From Bacteroidota bacterium (GTDB lineage Bacteria; Zhuqueibacterota; Zhuqueibacteria; Zhuqueibacterales; Geothermadaptataceae): a stretch of 13,064 nt of DNA. The translations under genes and the position numbers were made by a program. The stretch lies in the NCBI GenBank assembly GCA_011375275.1, contig DRLW01000556.1, forward strand, positions 1-13,064, written 5' to 3'. Of this stretch, positions 1-7,087 are shown piece by piece. Each line of letters opens with the position of its first letter. Position 1 is the first letter of the stretch. The notes under the pieces were generated by a model. The model worked only from the letters and a program-made list of their open reading frames with translations, made no database searches and was not told the DNA's origin.

Positions 1-86
1 ATATGGCGGTGCTGGCTATCACCGAGCTGCCGACCACACTTGAAATCAAAATCGTTGGAACCGTACGGGTAAACCATGCAAATTAA
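1..86 (+). CDS. flhA: FlhA C-terminal end (partial, 5' end outside window)
   Basis: Frame 3 is open from the window edge to a TAA at 84-86. Its 27 readable residues include AVLAITELPTTLEIKIVGTV, which has the form of the extreme C-terminus of FlhA (a V-L-S/A-x-x-E-L-P block followed by a short beta strand). FlhA is the inner-membrane export gate protein whose cytoplasmic domain receives substrate-chaperone complexes. The call rests on this short match and on flhF following immediately, which is the usual flhA-flhF-flhG order. The stop lies 11 bases inside flhF, so the two are probably translationally coupled. The ATG at 3-5 is almost certainly an internal methionine. Confidence 0.75.
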   Translation, partial: MAVLAITELPTTLEIKIVGTVRVNHAN

Positions 87-1269
87 AAAATTCAAAGTCA
101 AAGACATCGCTGAAGGCCTGAAGACAGTACGTGATGAGATGGGGGAGAATGCTCTGATTCTCAGCACGCACAAACTTCGCCACGGAAATGGGATCGAAGT
201 CGTGGCTGCACTCGATGAAACCCCTGTGGTTACTTCTGCGCAGGAAATGAGTGCAACCCCGCCTGCACCTGTACAGGGTGTGGAGACAGGCGCGCAGAAC
301 TATGCCTCGCGGGTGTATTCTCAGATAGGCGGGGTGCGCCAAAACCGGCTCAGCGAAAACGGGCAACAGCGCCCGCAGACAGCAAACGATGAACGTGCCG
401 GGATGTGGAAGGAACGCATCGCCGCAAAACAGACGGAACAGCACTGGCGTTTCGGCAATCTGCCGCCCTTTCTGCAGAAGTTGCGCACCGCCATGCTGAT
501 CGCGGGCATTCATACCGAGATCGTCGATCGCATCATCGGTACGCTGAGCGTGGATGTGCCGCAGAAGCGCTTTGAACAGGCCGAGAGTGCGCGCGAAGTT
601 CTGAGCGAAGTGATGCAGGAGTATGTTTCCGTCGCTGCAGATGATGATGACAGGGATGAACAGCAAAAGGTCATCGCCATGGTCGGCCCCACCGGTGTGG
701 GCAAAACCACTTCCATCGCCAAGCTGGCTTCGATGTATAAATTCCAGCAGCACAAACGCGTTGCCCTGATTTCCGTGGACACGTTTCGCATCGCTGCGGT
801 GGAGCAACTGCGCGTTTTTGCAGAGCTCGCAGAAATGCCTCTGCGGGTTGCTTATTCGCCGCACCAGCTCGGCGACGTTCTCTCCGGCTTGCAGGAGTAT
901 GATGTCGTGCTGATCGATACCACCGGGCGTAACCCCAAAAACAGGGCATATCGCCGCGAGCTGCAGCAGTTCCTCGAGATCGCTGATCCTGCTGAGATTC
1001 ACCTCGTGCTCAGTGCCACGACACGCTATGCAGAACAGGAGGATATCATCCGCAGCTATACCAATCTCGCCTGTAACCGCATTTTGCTGACAAAAATCGA
1101 CGAGGTGATGAACCCTTCGATTTTGCTCAATGTTCACAAGCTCAGCGCCATTCCCATGGCTTATCTGGCCAATGGTCAGAACATCCCGGAAGATTTGATC
1201 ATCGCAAAAAAAGACGTATTGGGTAAACTCATGGCACATTCGTGGGATATAGAAAAATGGATCAACTGA
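76..1269 (+). CDS. flhF: FlhF, SRP-type GTPase for flagellar placement
   Basis: This 397-residue protein is an SRP/FtsY-family GTPase that recruits early flagellar components to the assembly site, commonly the cell pole. The N-terminus (MQIKKFKVKDIAEGL, then a K-x-x-x-G-x-x-A-L-I-L-S-T-type stretch) is typical of FlhF. A variable, low-complexity B region follows (about residues 50-130). The NG domain carries a P-loop GPTGVGKTT (204-212), DTFR (235-238), a G3-type DTTGR (281-285) and the guanine-specificity motif TKID (339-342). All nucleotide-binding motifs look intact. Length fits the family (about 360-450). The start overlaps the end of flhA and has only a weak Shine-Dalgarno sequence (GGGTAAA), suggesting coupling. 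flhG overlaps its 3' end by 13 bases. Confidence 0.96.
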   Translation: MQIKKFKVKDIAEGLKTVRDEMGENALILSTHKLRHGNGIEVVAALDETPVVTSAQEMSATPPAPVQGVETGAQNYASRVYSQIGGVRQNRLSENGQQRPQTANDERAGMWKERIAAKQTEQHWRFGNLPPFLQKLRTAMLIAGIHTEIVDRIIGTLSVDVPQKRFEQAESAREVLSEVMQEYVSVAADDDDRDEQQKVIAMVGPTGVGKTTSIAKLASMYKFQQHKRVALISVDTFRIAAVEQLRVFAELAEMPLRVAYSPHQLGDVLSGLQEYDVVLIDTTGRNPKNRAYRRELQQFLEIADPAEIHLVLSATTRYAEQEDIIRSYTNLACNRILLTKIDEVMNPSILLNVHKLSAIPMAYLANGQNIPEDLIIAKKDVLGKLMAHSWDIEKWIN

Positions 1270-2105
1270 CAGGTTTGCGAGATTTTATCACCGGCGAGGG
1301 ACGCACACACCGGGCTGAGACCGGGGGAGACCGGAGCTTTTGCTGGACAGTCGCCAGCGGCAAGGGGGGCGTCGGCAAAACTGTGACGGCTTCGGCGCTG
1401 GCACTTCTGCTGGCAGAAAAGGGCTTGCGTGTCCTGCTGGTGGACAGTGATCTCTCTCTGCCGAATATGCACATGGTGTTCGATGTACCTTCCCGGCCGG
1501 TCTTGTCCGGCTATCTCGCCGGCACGCTGGCCCTGGCCGATGCTGTCACGCCGGTAACCGGCTCTCTACATATTCTGGCCTCCGGCCAGGGAGGGCTGGA
1601 CCATCAGGGCGTTGTGTCGCATTTTCTCGAGAAAGCCCTGTCGGATGCCGGTGCCGCCGGCTACGATGTCGTACTGGTCGATTCGCCGAATGGCTTTGAT
1701 GCCGCGCACCGGTTGTTGAACAGGGTTTCTGATGCTGTCACGCTGGTGACGACACCGGAGCATACATCAGTCGCGAACGCCTATGCCTATTTTAAGCTGC
1801 TGCGTGCCCAAACCAGGGAGCTGCCGGTATCCCTCGTTGTCAACCAGGTGCGTGACAGCCAGGAAGCGGAAGAAACAATCGAGAAATTGAACAAGATTGC
1901 CGAGCATTTTCTCAAAGAGAAAATCGCCACAGCAGGATGGATTCCTGCTGACCCCCACGTTCAGGACGGGCTGCGTGATGGGTGCCTGCTGCGCAGTTGG
2001 GAGCAGGGCACAACGTTTATGCTGTTCATGGAAACCATCCTGCAGCAACACGGCGAGATTCCGGTGTTTGATAAACTTGGAAAAGGGCGCCTGCAGGCCG
2101 CATAA
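1257..2105 (+). CDS. flhG: FlhG/FleN (MinD-like ATPase, flagellar number control)
   Basis: This 282-residue MinD/ParA-family ATPase limits flagellar number and stimulates FlhF GTPase activity. The deviant Walker A SGKGGVGKT is at residues 34-42, followed by the switch-I region LLVDSDLSLPN. A VDSPNG segment matches the MinD-type VDSPAG switch II, and the C-terminal part has the A-G-W-I-P-A-D-P block expected in FlhG. I chose the ATG at 1257 over an in-frame GTG at 1242 because it puts DQLTGLR at residues 2-8. In FlhG the extreme N-terminal DQAxxLR motif activates FlhF, so this start gives the family N-terminus; here the alanine is leucine. The gene overlaps flhF by 13 bases. No strong ribosome binding site is seen, consistent with translational coupling. 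Confidence 0.94.
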   Translation: MDQLTGLRDFITGEGRTHRAETGGDRSFCWTVASGKGGVGKTVTASALALLLAEKGLRVLLVDSDLSLPNMHMVFDVPSRPVLSGYLAGTLALADAVTPVTGSLHILASGQGGLDHQGVVSHFLEKALSDAGAAGYDVVLVDSPNGFDAAHRLLNRVSDAVTLVTTPEHTSVANAYAYFKLLRAQTRELPVSLVVNQVRDSQEAEETIEKLNKIAEHFLKEKIATAGWIPADPHVQDGLRDGCLLRSWEQGTTFMLFMETILQQHGEIPVFDKLGKGRLQAA

Positions 2106-2167
2106 CAACAAAGTCTTCACAAGTCTAACAGAATATGTCGATAACAGGATCAGGAGGACAATTTTTC

Positions 2168-2443
2168 GTGGTTTCTCAAATAGCACTATCGCTGACACTG
2201 GCTGTTTTCATCGGCAACATGCTGCTGGGTGTCAGTTTTGAGACGACGTTTAAGCGTACCCTGGTCTGGTACGTTGCATTCTATCTCTTTGCCCTGGTTG
2301 GCGAAATCATGTACCTGCATATCAAGCTGGCACTGAAAAAGGTCAAAGAAGAGGAAGAAATGGAGAATCCGGGTTCTGAGACGGAAAGCGAGGAGATCGT
2401 GCGTATGAAGGCCAAGGCCATCTCCGAGCTGTTCAACAGTTGA
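2168..2443 (+). CDS. Small two-helix membrane protein, unknown function
   Basis: I do not recognise this protein. From the GTG at 2168 it is 91 residues. An AGGAGG at 2152-2157 lies 10 bases upstream; a longer in-frame reading from the ATG at 2135 has no ribosome site and would place the AGGAGG inside the gene, so GTG is preferred. Two hydrophobic segments (about residues 5-23 and 32-52) are separated by a short FETTFKR turn. A strongly charged helix-like tail follows (KKVKEEEEME), then a conserved-looking amphipathic end (MKAKAISELFNS). The positive residues suggest that loop and tail are cytoplasmic, but topology is inferred. It sits between flhG and fliA, 62 bases after flhG, so a flagellar membrane role is plausible. 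Codon use looks like its neighbours. Confidence 0.75.
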   Translation: MVSQIALSLTLAVFIGNMLLGVSFETTFKRTLVWYVAFYLFALVGEIMYLHIKLALKKVKEEEEMENPGSETESEEIVRMKAKAISELFNS

Positions 2444-2591
2444 GCCGCAGCACGGAGCACCGGTACCGGCTTTTCGAAATCGCAGATGGGTGAGTGGGGA
2501 TTACAAAGGAGATTTTCAGATATTCTGAGCTTCTGACGCGAAGTGATAGTTCGTGAAAAATTTGGGCTGAATACGAGCGGAGATTTGCATC

Positions 2592-3356
2592 ATGCCAAAC
2601 GAAGAACAAAAAATCCTGTGGAAAGAGTATCTGGGCAGCGGCGAGGACGAGGTGAGAGAGCAACTGCTTCTGAAATACCTGCCGTTGGTGAAATACGTAG
2701 CCGGAAAAATGATGGTCAACCTGCCCTCTTCGGTGGACTACGAAGATCTCGTCAGCGCGGGCGTGATCGGGCTGATCGGTGCTCTCGACCGCTTTGACCC
2801 GCAGATGGGGGTTAAGTTCGAAACCTTCGTACTGCCGCGCATCCGTGGCGCGATTCTCGACGAGCTGCGCAAGCTGGACTGGGCACCGCGTTCTCTCCGC
2901 TCCAAGGCGCGAAAGTTCGAGAGAGCCCTCAATGAGCTTGAGCGCGAGCTCGGCCGCCCGGTCAATGAGCATGAAATTATGGATCGCATGGAGATGTCGG
3001 AGAAAGAGTTTGTGGCCCTTCTGCGTGACATCAACACAGCCAGCCAGGTGTCCCTCGATGGCCCGGGCGTGGAAGACAGAGAGCACGGCGCCAGCATGTA
3101 TGAGATCGTCGAAGATCAGTTGTCCGACAACCCGTACCGTTCCATCGAGTCTGATGAGATCAAAAAACTGCTGGTAGAAACGATAGGGAGATTGCAGGAG
3201 CAGGAAAAAATTGTTATGGCGCTGTATTACTACGAGGAACTCACCCTGAGGGAAATCGGCCAGGTGCTGAATATCACGGAATCCCGTGTGTCGCAAATCC
3301 ACAGCAAGGCCGTACAGACGCTGCGCAGTATTCTCGTCTCGGAACTCTCGGGATGA
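2592..3356 (+). CDS. fliA: FliA/WhiG-family flagellar sigma factor (sigma-28)
   Basis: This 254-residue sigma-70-family factor of the FliA group directs RNA polymerase to late flagellar and chemotaxis promoters. Region 2 is clear at about residues 25-100, with LPLVKYVAGKM, VDYEDLVSAGVIGLIGAL, and the FliA-typical VKFETFVLPRIRGAI...DWAPRSLR segment. Region 3 spans about 105-175 (GRPVNEHEI...). Region 4 is a helix-turn-helix near the C-terminus (TLREIGQVLNITESRVSQIH). The ATG is fixed by an in-frame TGA at 2568 with no other usual start between. A GGAGA at 2579-2583 is the ribosome site. A 148-base gap separates it from the upstream small gene and could hold a promoter, but I could not identify one. 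An anti-sigma factor FlgM is not seen in the window. Confidence 0.96.
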   Translation: MPNEEQKILWKEYLGSGEDEVREQLLLKYLPLVKYVAGKMMVNLPSSVDYEDLVSAGVIGLIGALDRFDPQMGVKFETFVLPRIRGAILDELRKLDWAPRSLRSKARKFERALNELERELGRPVNEHEIMDRMEMSEKEFVALLRDINTASQVSLDGPGVEDREHGASMYEIVEDQLSDNPYRSIESDEIKKLLVETIGRLQEQEKIVMALYYYEELTLREIGQVLNITESRVSQIHSKAVQTLRSILVSELSG

Positions 3357-3380
3357 CCGCTAACATGATGGAGGGCACAG

Positions 3381-3686
3381 ATGATACGCCCTGTACATTT
3401 ATCCGACACTCTGGGGAAAACCCCGGTACTGGAGCGCGTCCAGAATGTGGACAAAGTTTCTGAGGAAGCAAACCAGAAACAGTTCCAAAGCGCGATGCAA
3501 TCCATCTCACGCACTCGAATCGAATCAGCCGAACCGAGCCACAAAGACGAGCGGGCCGACAACGACGAGCAGGAAAAGAAACAGCAGCGACAGCAGCATT
3601 CAGCCAGGAAACAGAGCGAAACCGAAGACGATCCCGACGAAAAAGAGATGACGCATCTCGGTTTTAAAATCGATGTGAAAATTTGA
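3381..3686 (+). CDS. Short charged, probably disordered protein downstream of fliA
   Basis: I do not recognise this 101-residue cytoplasmic protein. An ordered-looking N-terminus (MIRPVHLSDTLGKTPVLERV, about residues 1-22) leads into a long middle (about 45-90) dominated by E, D, K, Q, S and R with almost no hydrophobic residues, likely disordered or a loose coiled coil. It ends in a short hydrophobic beta-like motif (MTHLGFKIDVKI). Conserved-looking ends joined by a low-complexity linker suggest two short binding motifs on a tether. The start has a strong GGAGGG at 3370-3375 five bases upstream. It lies 24 bases after fliA and 4 bases before the HDOD gene, so it is cotranscribed. It is near FlgM in size but lacks FlgM-like C-terminal helices, so I do not call it an anti-sigma factor. 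Confidence 0.8.
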   Translation: MIRPVHLSDTLGKTPVLERVQNVDKVSEEANQKQFQSAMQSISRTRIESAEPSHKDERADNDEQEKKQQRQQHSARKQSETEDDPDEKEMTHLGFKIDVKI

Positions 3687-3690
3687 GGAC

Positions 3691-4605
3691 ATGGAAAACA
3701 AGAGCAGATTCCGGCTTGGTGAAATTCAGGGCAAAAGACTGGCACGCAAAATCGTTACCCTGCCGACCCTGCCAACCGTGGCGGCGAAAATGATGCAGAT
3801 CATCGATCATCCCGAAACCTCCGCCCGCGATTTGAGTGCTGTGATCAGGTCAGATCATGTTATCGCTTCCCGGCTTTTGAAACTCGCGAACTCGGCTTAC
3901 TACGGACTGCGCAGGCAGGTTGCTAATCTGGATATGGCCGTGGTTCTGCTCGGATTCGAAAATATCCGCAATCTCACCCTGAGCCTGAGCGTCATCGAAA
4001 GTTTTTCCAGGAACTGGCGCGGTCATTTTGACTATTCGGAATTTTGGGAGCATGCCTACGCCTGCGGCGTTGCCGCACAGATGTTCGTCAGCGAAATTCA
4101 ACCCGGGAAGGCAGCAGATGCCTTTGCCGCCGGATTGATTCACGACATCGGCAAGTTGATTCTGAGCCAGTTTGCTCCCGATCATTTTGATGCGGTTATC
4201 GAACACATCGAACAGCATCCATCCTGCGATTTCGATCGCGCGGAACGCGAGGTGCTCGGCATTTCGCACGCCCAGCTCGGCGCTTGGCTTGCCGAAAAAT
4301 GGAATTTCCCTGCTTCTCTCGCGCAGGCCATCGCCCTGCATCACACCCCGGAAGAGGGGCGGGATACAGCTCTGTTGCCCTGGGCTGTGCACACAGCGGA
4401 TTATCTCGTGCATCAGCTCGGCATCGGATTTGATGCCGGCGTGGCTATGCCCACTCTGAACCAGAACGTTGCGGAAATGCTGTGCCTGCCCCTGACAGAT
4501 TCGGGTATGCCGGATTTCGAGCCTTTTGCCGGCAGACTTTTTCAGCTCCTCGCTCAGGCTGATTCTTTCTTTCACTTTCTCCATAAGGAAGAAATCCAAT
4601 GTTGA
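3691..4605 (+). CDS. HDOD-domain signalling protein
   Basis: This 304-residue soluble protein is essentially one HDOD domain, a relative of HD phosphohydrolases usually thought to act as a non-catalytic or regulatory module in signalling and motility. The opening TLPTLPTVAAKMMQIID and the DLSAVIRSDHVIASRLLKLANSA block (about 23-70) are characteristic. The HD-like pair sits in LIHDIGKLIL (H151, D152, K155). An AIALHHTPEEG segment and a later HTADYL follow, so several metal-ligand-like histidines and aspartates remain; hydrolase activity cannot be excluded. The start lies 4 bases after the previous stop with a GAGG only 2 bases from the ATG, an unusually tight spacing that suggests coupled translation. 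The 3' end overlaps the next gene by 7 bases. Its place suggests cyclic-nucleotide or stress input to flagellar control, which is inference. Confidence 0.9.
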   Translation: MENKSRFRLGEIQGKRLARKIVTLPTLPTVAAKMMQIIDHPETSARDLSAVIRSDHVIASRLLKLANSAYYGLRRQVANLDMAVVLLGFENIRNLTLSLSVIESFSRNWRGHFDYSEFWEHAYACGVAAQMFVSEIQPGKAADAFAAGLIHDIGKLILSQFAPDHFDAVIEHIEQHPSCDFDRAEREVLGISHAQLGAWLAEKWNFPASLAQAIALHHTPEEGRDTALLPWAVHTADYLVHQLGIGFDAGVAMPTLNQNVAEMLCLPLTDSGMPDFEPFAGRLFQLLAQADSFFHFLHKEEIQC

Positions 4606-6041
4606 AAATTGCCACACAGATTACACTGCTCGCCCTCCTGATCCATCCCGGGATTATCGAAGCCCGGCAGCAGCCGTTGATCGATGACATACGCGTGTCT
4701 GATTTTGACCGTTTTCGCCGGGTAGAGATTTTTACCAGCTCCATGCCGGAGTACACGATAACAGACAGCAGCGCGGTGGGGGCGCTGTATCTGCAGTTTA
4801 CCGGTGCGGCTGCCAGCACGCTGAAACCGATCCGCGATGCACGCGGTGAGGTGATTAGCGCACGTAATGTCGCCGGTACCATGGTGAAAATTGCACTGCC
4901 TTTTCGCTTCCGCTATGACGCCTTCTATTTTTCCCCGGCGAAGAAGTTGATCATCGACTGCTATCCGAACGGAGAGCTGGCTGTGGCCACGCGCAAGAGC
5001 ACCATGGAGAAGGCTGCCTTTGCGTTACAGAGCGGCGATACGCTGCAGGCACTGACCCTGCTCGAAAAAGAAGCCTCGAGCAATCCGGATAATACGCGCG
5101 TCTATTTACAGATGGGCATGCTGTATTTTTTGCGCAACGACACGGAGCGCGCCCGCCAGACATTGGAGAAAATCCGCCGAGACCAGGAGCTCGGTCTTGT
5201 TGCTGACGGCCTGCTGCGCACCATGTTTCAGCCGGCGCAGCACAGGTCTGCTGATGGCGATGAGCAGCCTGCAGGCCAACTCGAACAAGAGGAGATCACC
5301 GCGGCAAGCGCACCCGCTGCAGATACGCTGACTGCGGTTGCCGGAGTGGATGGAAACACAGAAAAAGAAAACAAAGCCACGCCGGAGCCGAAGATCATCT
5401 CCGTGCGCAAAGCAAAAAGCTGGCTGGCAATCATCGAAGAGTTCCTGCCTGCCCCCGTGCTCCTGGGTATCCTTGCTGTACCGGTCGTGTTTTTTGCGGT
5501 TCTCATGCTGGTACTGTACCGCAGACGGCGGCTGCGGCAGGTTATCGCACCCCGCAAGACCCAGTACAATCGCATCATGAATCTGATGCAGGCCAATGCG
5601 ACGTACCAGCAGACAAAGACTGAAACGCCTTCTGGTCGCGAGCGTCACGGGCCGGTTAAGCCGCAAAAAGACGACCTCGATCGTCTCGAAGAAAACCTGA
5701 TGAAAAAACAGCGCCGCCGCCCGCATGTTCGGGACACATCCGCTGGAGTGCCGCCGGCGGCAGAGTTGCAGAAAAACCAGCGACAACGTCCGCAATTCCG
5801 GCAGGTGATGGAGCAGTACATGGACGATAAACAGCCGGCCGCCACACAGCCGGCACCTGATCGCAGCAGCCAGAAAGCGCGCATCCGGGCGCTGGCAGCC
5901 GAGGGGATGACGGTGCGACAGATCGCCGAGCATCTGAATATGGGCGTTGGTGAGGTGGAGCTGGTGTTGGAATTCAGCCGGCTCGACGACATGGAGGCTG
6001 CAGCCGGGGGCGCAGACACGCGCATGGATTTTTCATTTTGA
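4599..6041 (+). CDS. Secreted-anchor protein: AMIN-like domain, TPR, membrane span, HTH-like tail
   Basis: This 480-residue protein appears to cross the inner membrane. Residues 1-23 look like a signal peptide or anchor (TQITLLALLIHPGIIEA). Residues 25-128 form a beta-rich domain resembling AMIN domains, which bind peptidoglycan or envelope partners: strand patterns DDIRVSDFDRFRRVEIF and KLIIDCYPNG match its start and end. Residues about 136-205 read as two TPR-like helical hairpins (ALQSGDTLQALTLLEKEA, then LQMGMLYFLRNDTERARQTL). A low-complexity spacer leads to a membrane helix at about 286-308, followed by YRRRRLRQ, which puts the C-terminus in the cytoplasm. The tail is basic and Gln-rich and ends in a helix-turn-helix-like module (426-460, ALAAEGMTVRQIAEHLNMG...EVELVL), resembling the C-termini of SwrB/DUF6115 and DUF2802 proteins as I recall them. 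AAGGAAG at 4585-4591 is the ribosome site. Domain layout is seen; function is not established. Confidence 0.85.
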   Translation: MLKIATQITLLALLIHPGIIEARQQPLIDDIRVSDFDRFRRVEIFTSSMPEYTITDSSAVGALYLQFTGAAASTLKPIRDARGEVISARNVAGTMVKIALPFRFRYDAFYFSPAKKLIIDCYPNGELAVATRKSTMEKAAFALQSGDTLQALTLLEKEASSNPDNTRVYLQMGMLYFLRNDTERARQTLEKIRRDQELGLVADGLLRTMFQPAQHRSADGDEQPAGQLEQEEITAASAPAADTLTAVAGVDGNTEKENKATPEPKIISVRKAKSWLAIIEEFLPAPVLLGILAVPVVFFAVLMLVLYRRRRLRQVIAPRKTQYNRIMNLMQANATYQQTKTETPSGRERHGPVKPQKDDLDRLEENLMKKQRRRPHVRDTSAGVPPAAELQKNQRQRPQFRQVMEQYMDDKQPAATQPAPDRSSQKARIRALAAEGMTVRQIAEHLNMGVGEVELVLEFSRLDDMEAAAGGADTRMDFSF

Positions 6042-6065
6042 TCTCATTGTTGAGGATAGGTTTTG

Positions 6066-6776
6066 ATGATGCTGCCCTCTGCCGCGCGTGATATTCTCGC
6101 CGCACTCCGTTTATCTTCACCAGCAGCACAGCCGGATATGCTCGCTGTCTTCGAGCGCCTGCATAAAACCGGTGCGGCAGTCACAGTGCGCGTTGCAGGG
6201 CAGGTCTCGGCAGGCAAATATCTCATTTCAATGGCCGGCTATCGTTTTCTTGCTGAGTCCGGCCTTGCTTTGACTCCTGGGCAACTTCTCCGGGTACACA
6301 TACGCCAGGTGCGTGCGGGAATCCGCCTGCAGCTTGCCGGCGACGAAGGCGTTGAGCGGGCTGAGAACATCCCGCTGGAAGACCTGCTCCCGGAGCAAAT
6401 GGACAAAACCGCGATCATCTACCTCGGATTGAACGGCCCGCGCGCCATGGATGAACTGCGTGTGCTCTACCATCCGAAGAAACAGGATGATCAGGACGGC
6501 CAGCAAATTTCCACCCTGTCTCTGGTCATAGAAAACGAGCTCACAGCACGGACAGAAATTCGCTTCCTCAAGCAGGGCGAGAATCTGGCAATCCACTTTT
6601 TCGTCGATGATCCGGAATGGATGGCCATGCTGCAGGAAGACTTCGATCAGCTCCGGCGAGAGCTGCACACAGCCATCCCTGATGTAAAGCCTGCGCTGTC
6701 GATGCTTCTTCACGCTCCGGAACACTCCGCCCCGAGCATTCAGAATGTAACCTCCCGGCTCGATATTCAGATTTGA
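6066..6776 (+). CDS. FliK-like (hook-length control type) protein
   Basis: This 236-residue protein lacks a signal peptide. Residues about 36-92 form a beta-rich unit (VTVRVAGQVSAGKYLI... LTPGQLLRVHIRQV) like the small N-terminal domain of many FliK-type proteins. Residues about 150-216 resemble the FliK C-terminal Flg_hook domain: a strand LSLVIENEL, a second strand pair around TEIRF and LAIHFF, then a helix over LQEDFDQLRRELHTAI. FliK domains of this kind talk to the FlhB C-terminal domain to switch export specificity, and the next gene is exactly such a FlhB-C homologue, much as ylqG-ylqH lie together in Bacillus. It is shorter than full FliK and has no Pro/Ala-rich ruler. The ATG at 6066 follows GAGGA at 6052-6056; a TTG at 6063 and an ATG at 6069 are alternatives. 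The family call is moderate. Confidence 0.7.
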   Translation: MMLPSAARDILAALRLSSPAAQPDMLAVFERLHKTGAAVTVRVAGQVSAGKYLISMAGYRFLAESGLALTPGQLLRVHIRQVRAGIRLQLAGDEGVERAENIPLEDLLPEQMDKTAIIYLGLNGPRAMDELRVLYHPKKQDDQDGQQISTLSLVIENELTARTEIRFLKQGENLAIHFFVDDPEWMAMLQEDFDQLRRELHTAIPDVKPALSMLLHAPEHSAPSIQNVTSRLDIQI

Positions 6777-7087
6777 CATCAGGGGCCGGCCTGCTTATGT
6801 TTTGCCCGCTGTTGCCGAAATTCATAAAATGAGGAAGATGCCTTATTGCGTCGTTCCGGACGCAGCCCGGTGCCATGGTGGCGGAATCTCATCTTTTCGG
6901 TCAGGTGCCTGAGCCAGGGAGATTCCGGTCTCCCCCTGCTGGAAACCGGCATGACAGTTCTGGTGCAGGCGCGTGCTGTTGTCAGGCAGTCTTGTTGAAA
7001 AGATGCAACCGTGCTGGGTGAAGTGGATAGCCAGTAGTTTTACTGGATAACCGGACTGTTTATTGGAATTTGTGAACATGGCAGTTT
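6777..7087. other. 311-base intergenic stretch with overlapping inverted repeats
   Basis: No convincing gene is seen here, although both neighbours are closely packed flagellar genes. The stretch contains several exact inverted repeats: GCGTC/GACGC (6848-6852 with 6859-6863); GGAATCTC/GAGATTCC (6883-6890 with 6919-6926), which encloses an inner TCAGG/CCTGA; GGGAGA/TCTCCC (6917-6922 with 6929-6934); CCGGT/ACCGG (6925-6929 with 6945-6949); and CCAGTA/TACTGG (7031-7036 with 7041-7046). The second, third and fourth share bases and so exclude one another, as in a switching leader RNA. A weak alternative is a small peptide gene from TTG 6846 to TGA 6998 (50 residues) behind GAGGA at 6831-6835. I matched no known riboswitch class. 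Confidence 0.4.
7031..7046. repeat. Perfect 6-bp hairpin upstream of fhlB
   Basis: CCAGTA and TACTGG pair perfectly around a GTTT loop, 41 bases ahead of the fhlB start. No T-run follows on the plus strand, so it is not a standard intrinsic terminator; it may be an mRNA stem or a protein-binding palindrome. Confidence 0.45.

Noticed and set aside
46..1239. Long minus-strand open frame (397 codons) opposite flhF
   Set aside because: It mirrors the strongly supported FlhF frame, has no recognisable domain and is a codon-bias shadow.
2460..2469. Palindrome CCGGTACCGG after the small membrane protein gene
   Set aside because: Too short and without a loop or T-run to be called a terminator; could be a protein site but nothing supports one.
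2505..2511. Strong Shine-Dalgarno-like AAAGGAG in the flhG-side gap before fliA
   Set aside because: No ATG, GTG or TTG lies at a usable distance before a stop, and fliA has its own site; probably chance.
2433..3302. Long minus-strand open frame opposite fliA
   Set aside because: No domain recognised, while the plus strand encodes a complete sigma factor.
3850..4617. Minus-strand frame opposite the HDOD gene
   Set aside because: Shadow of a clear HDOD protein.
5106..5933. Minus-strand frame opposite the AMIN/TPR protein
   Set aside because: Composition rich in Cys, Arg and His as expected of antisense translation; no domain seen.
6961..6976. TGGTGC...TGC resembling a sigma-54 promoter before fhlB
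   Set aside because: Spacing between the GG and GC elements is off by one base, which normally abolishes RpoN recognition.
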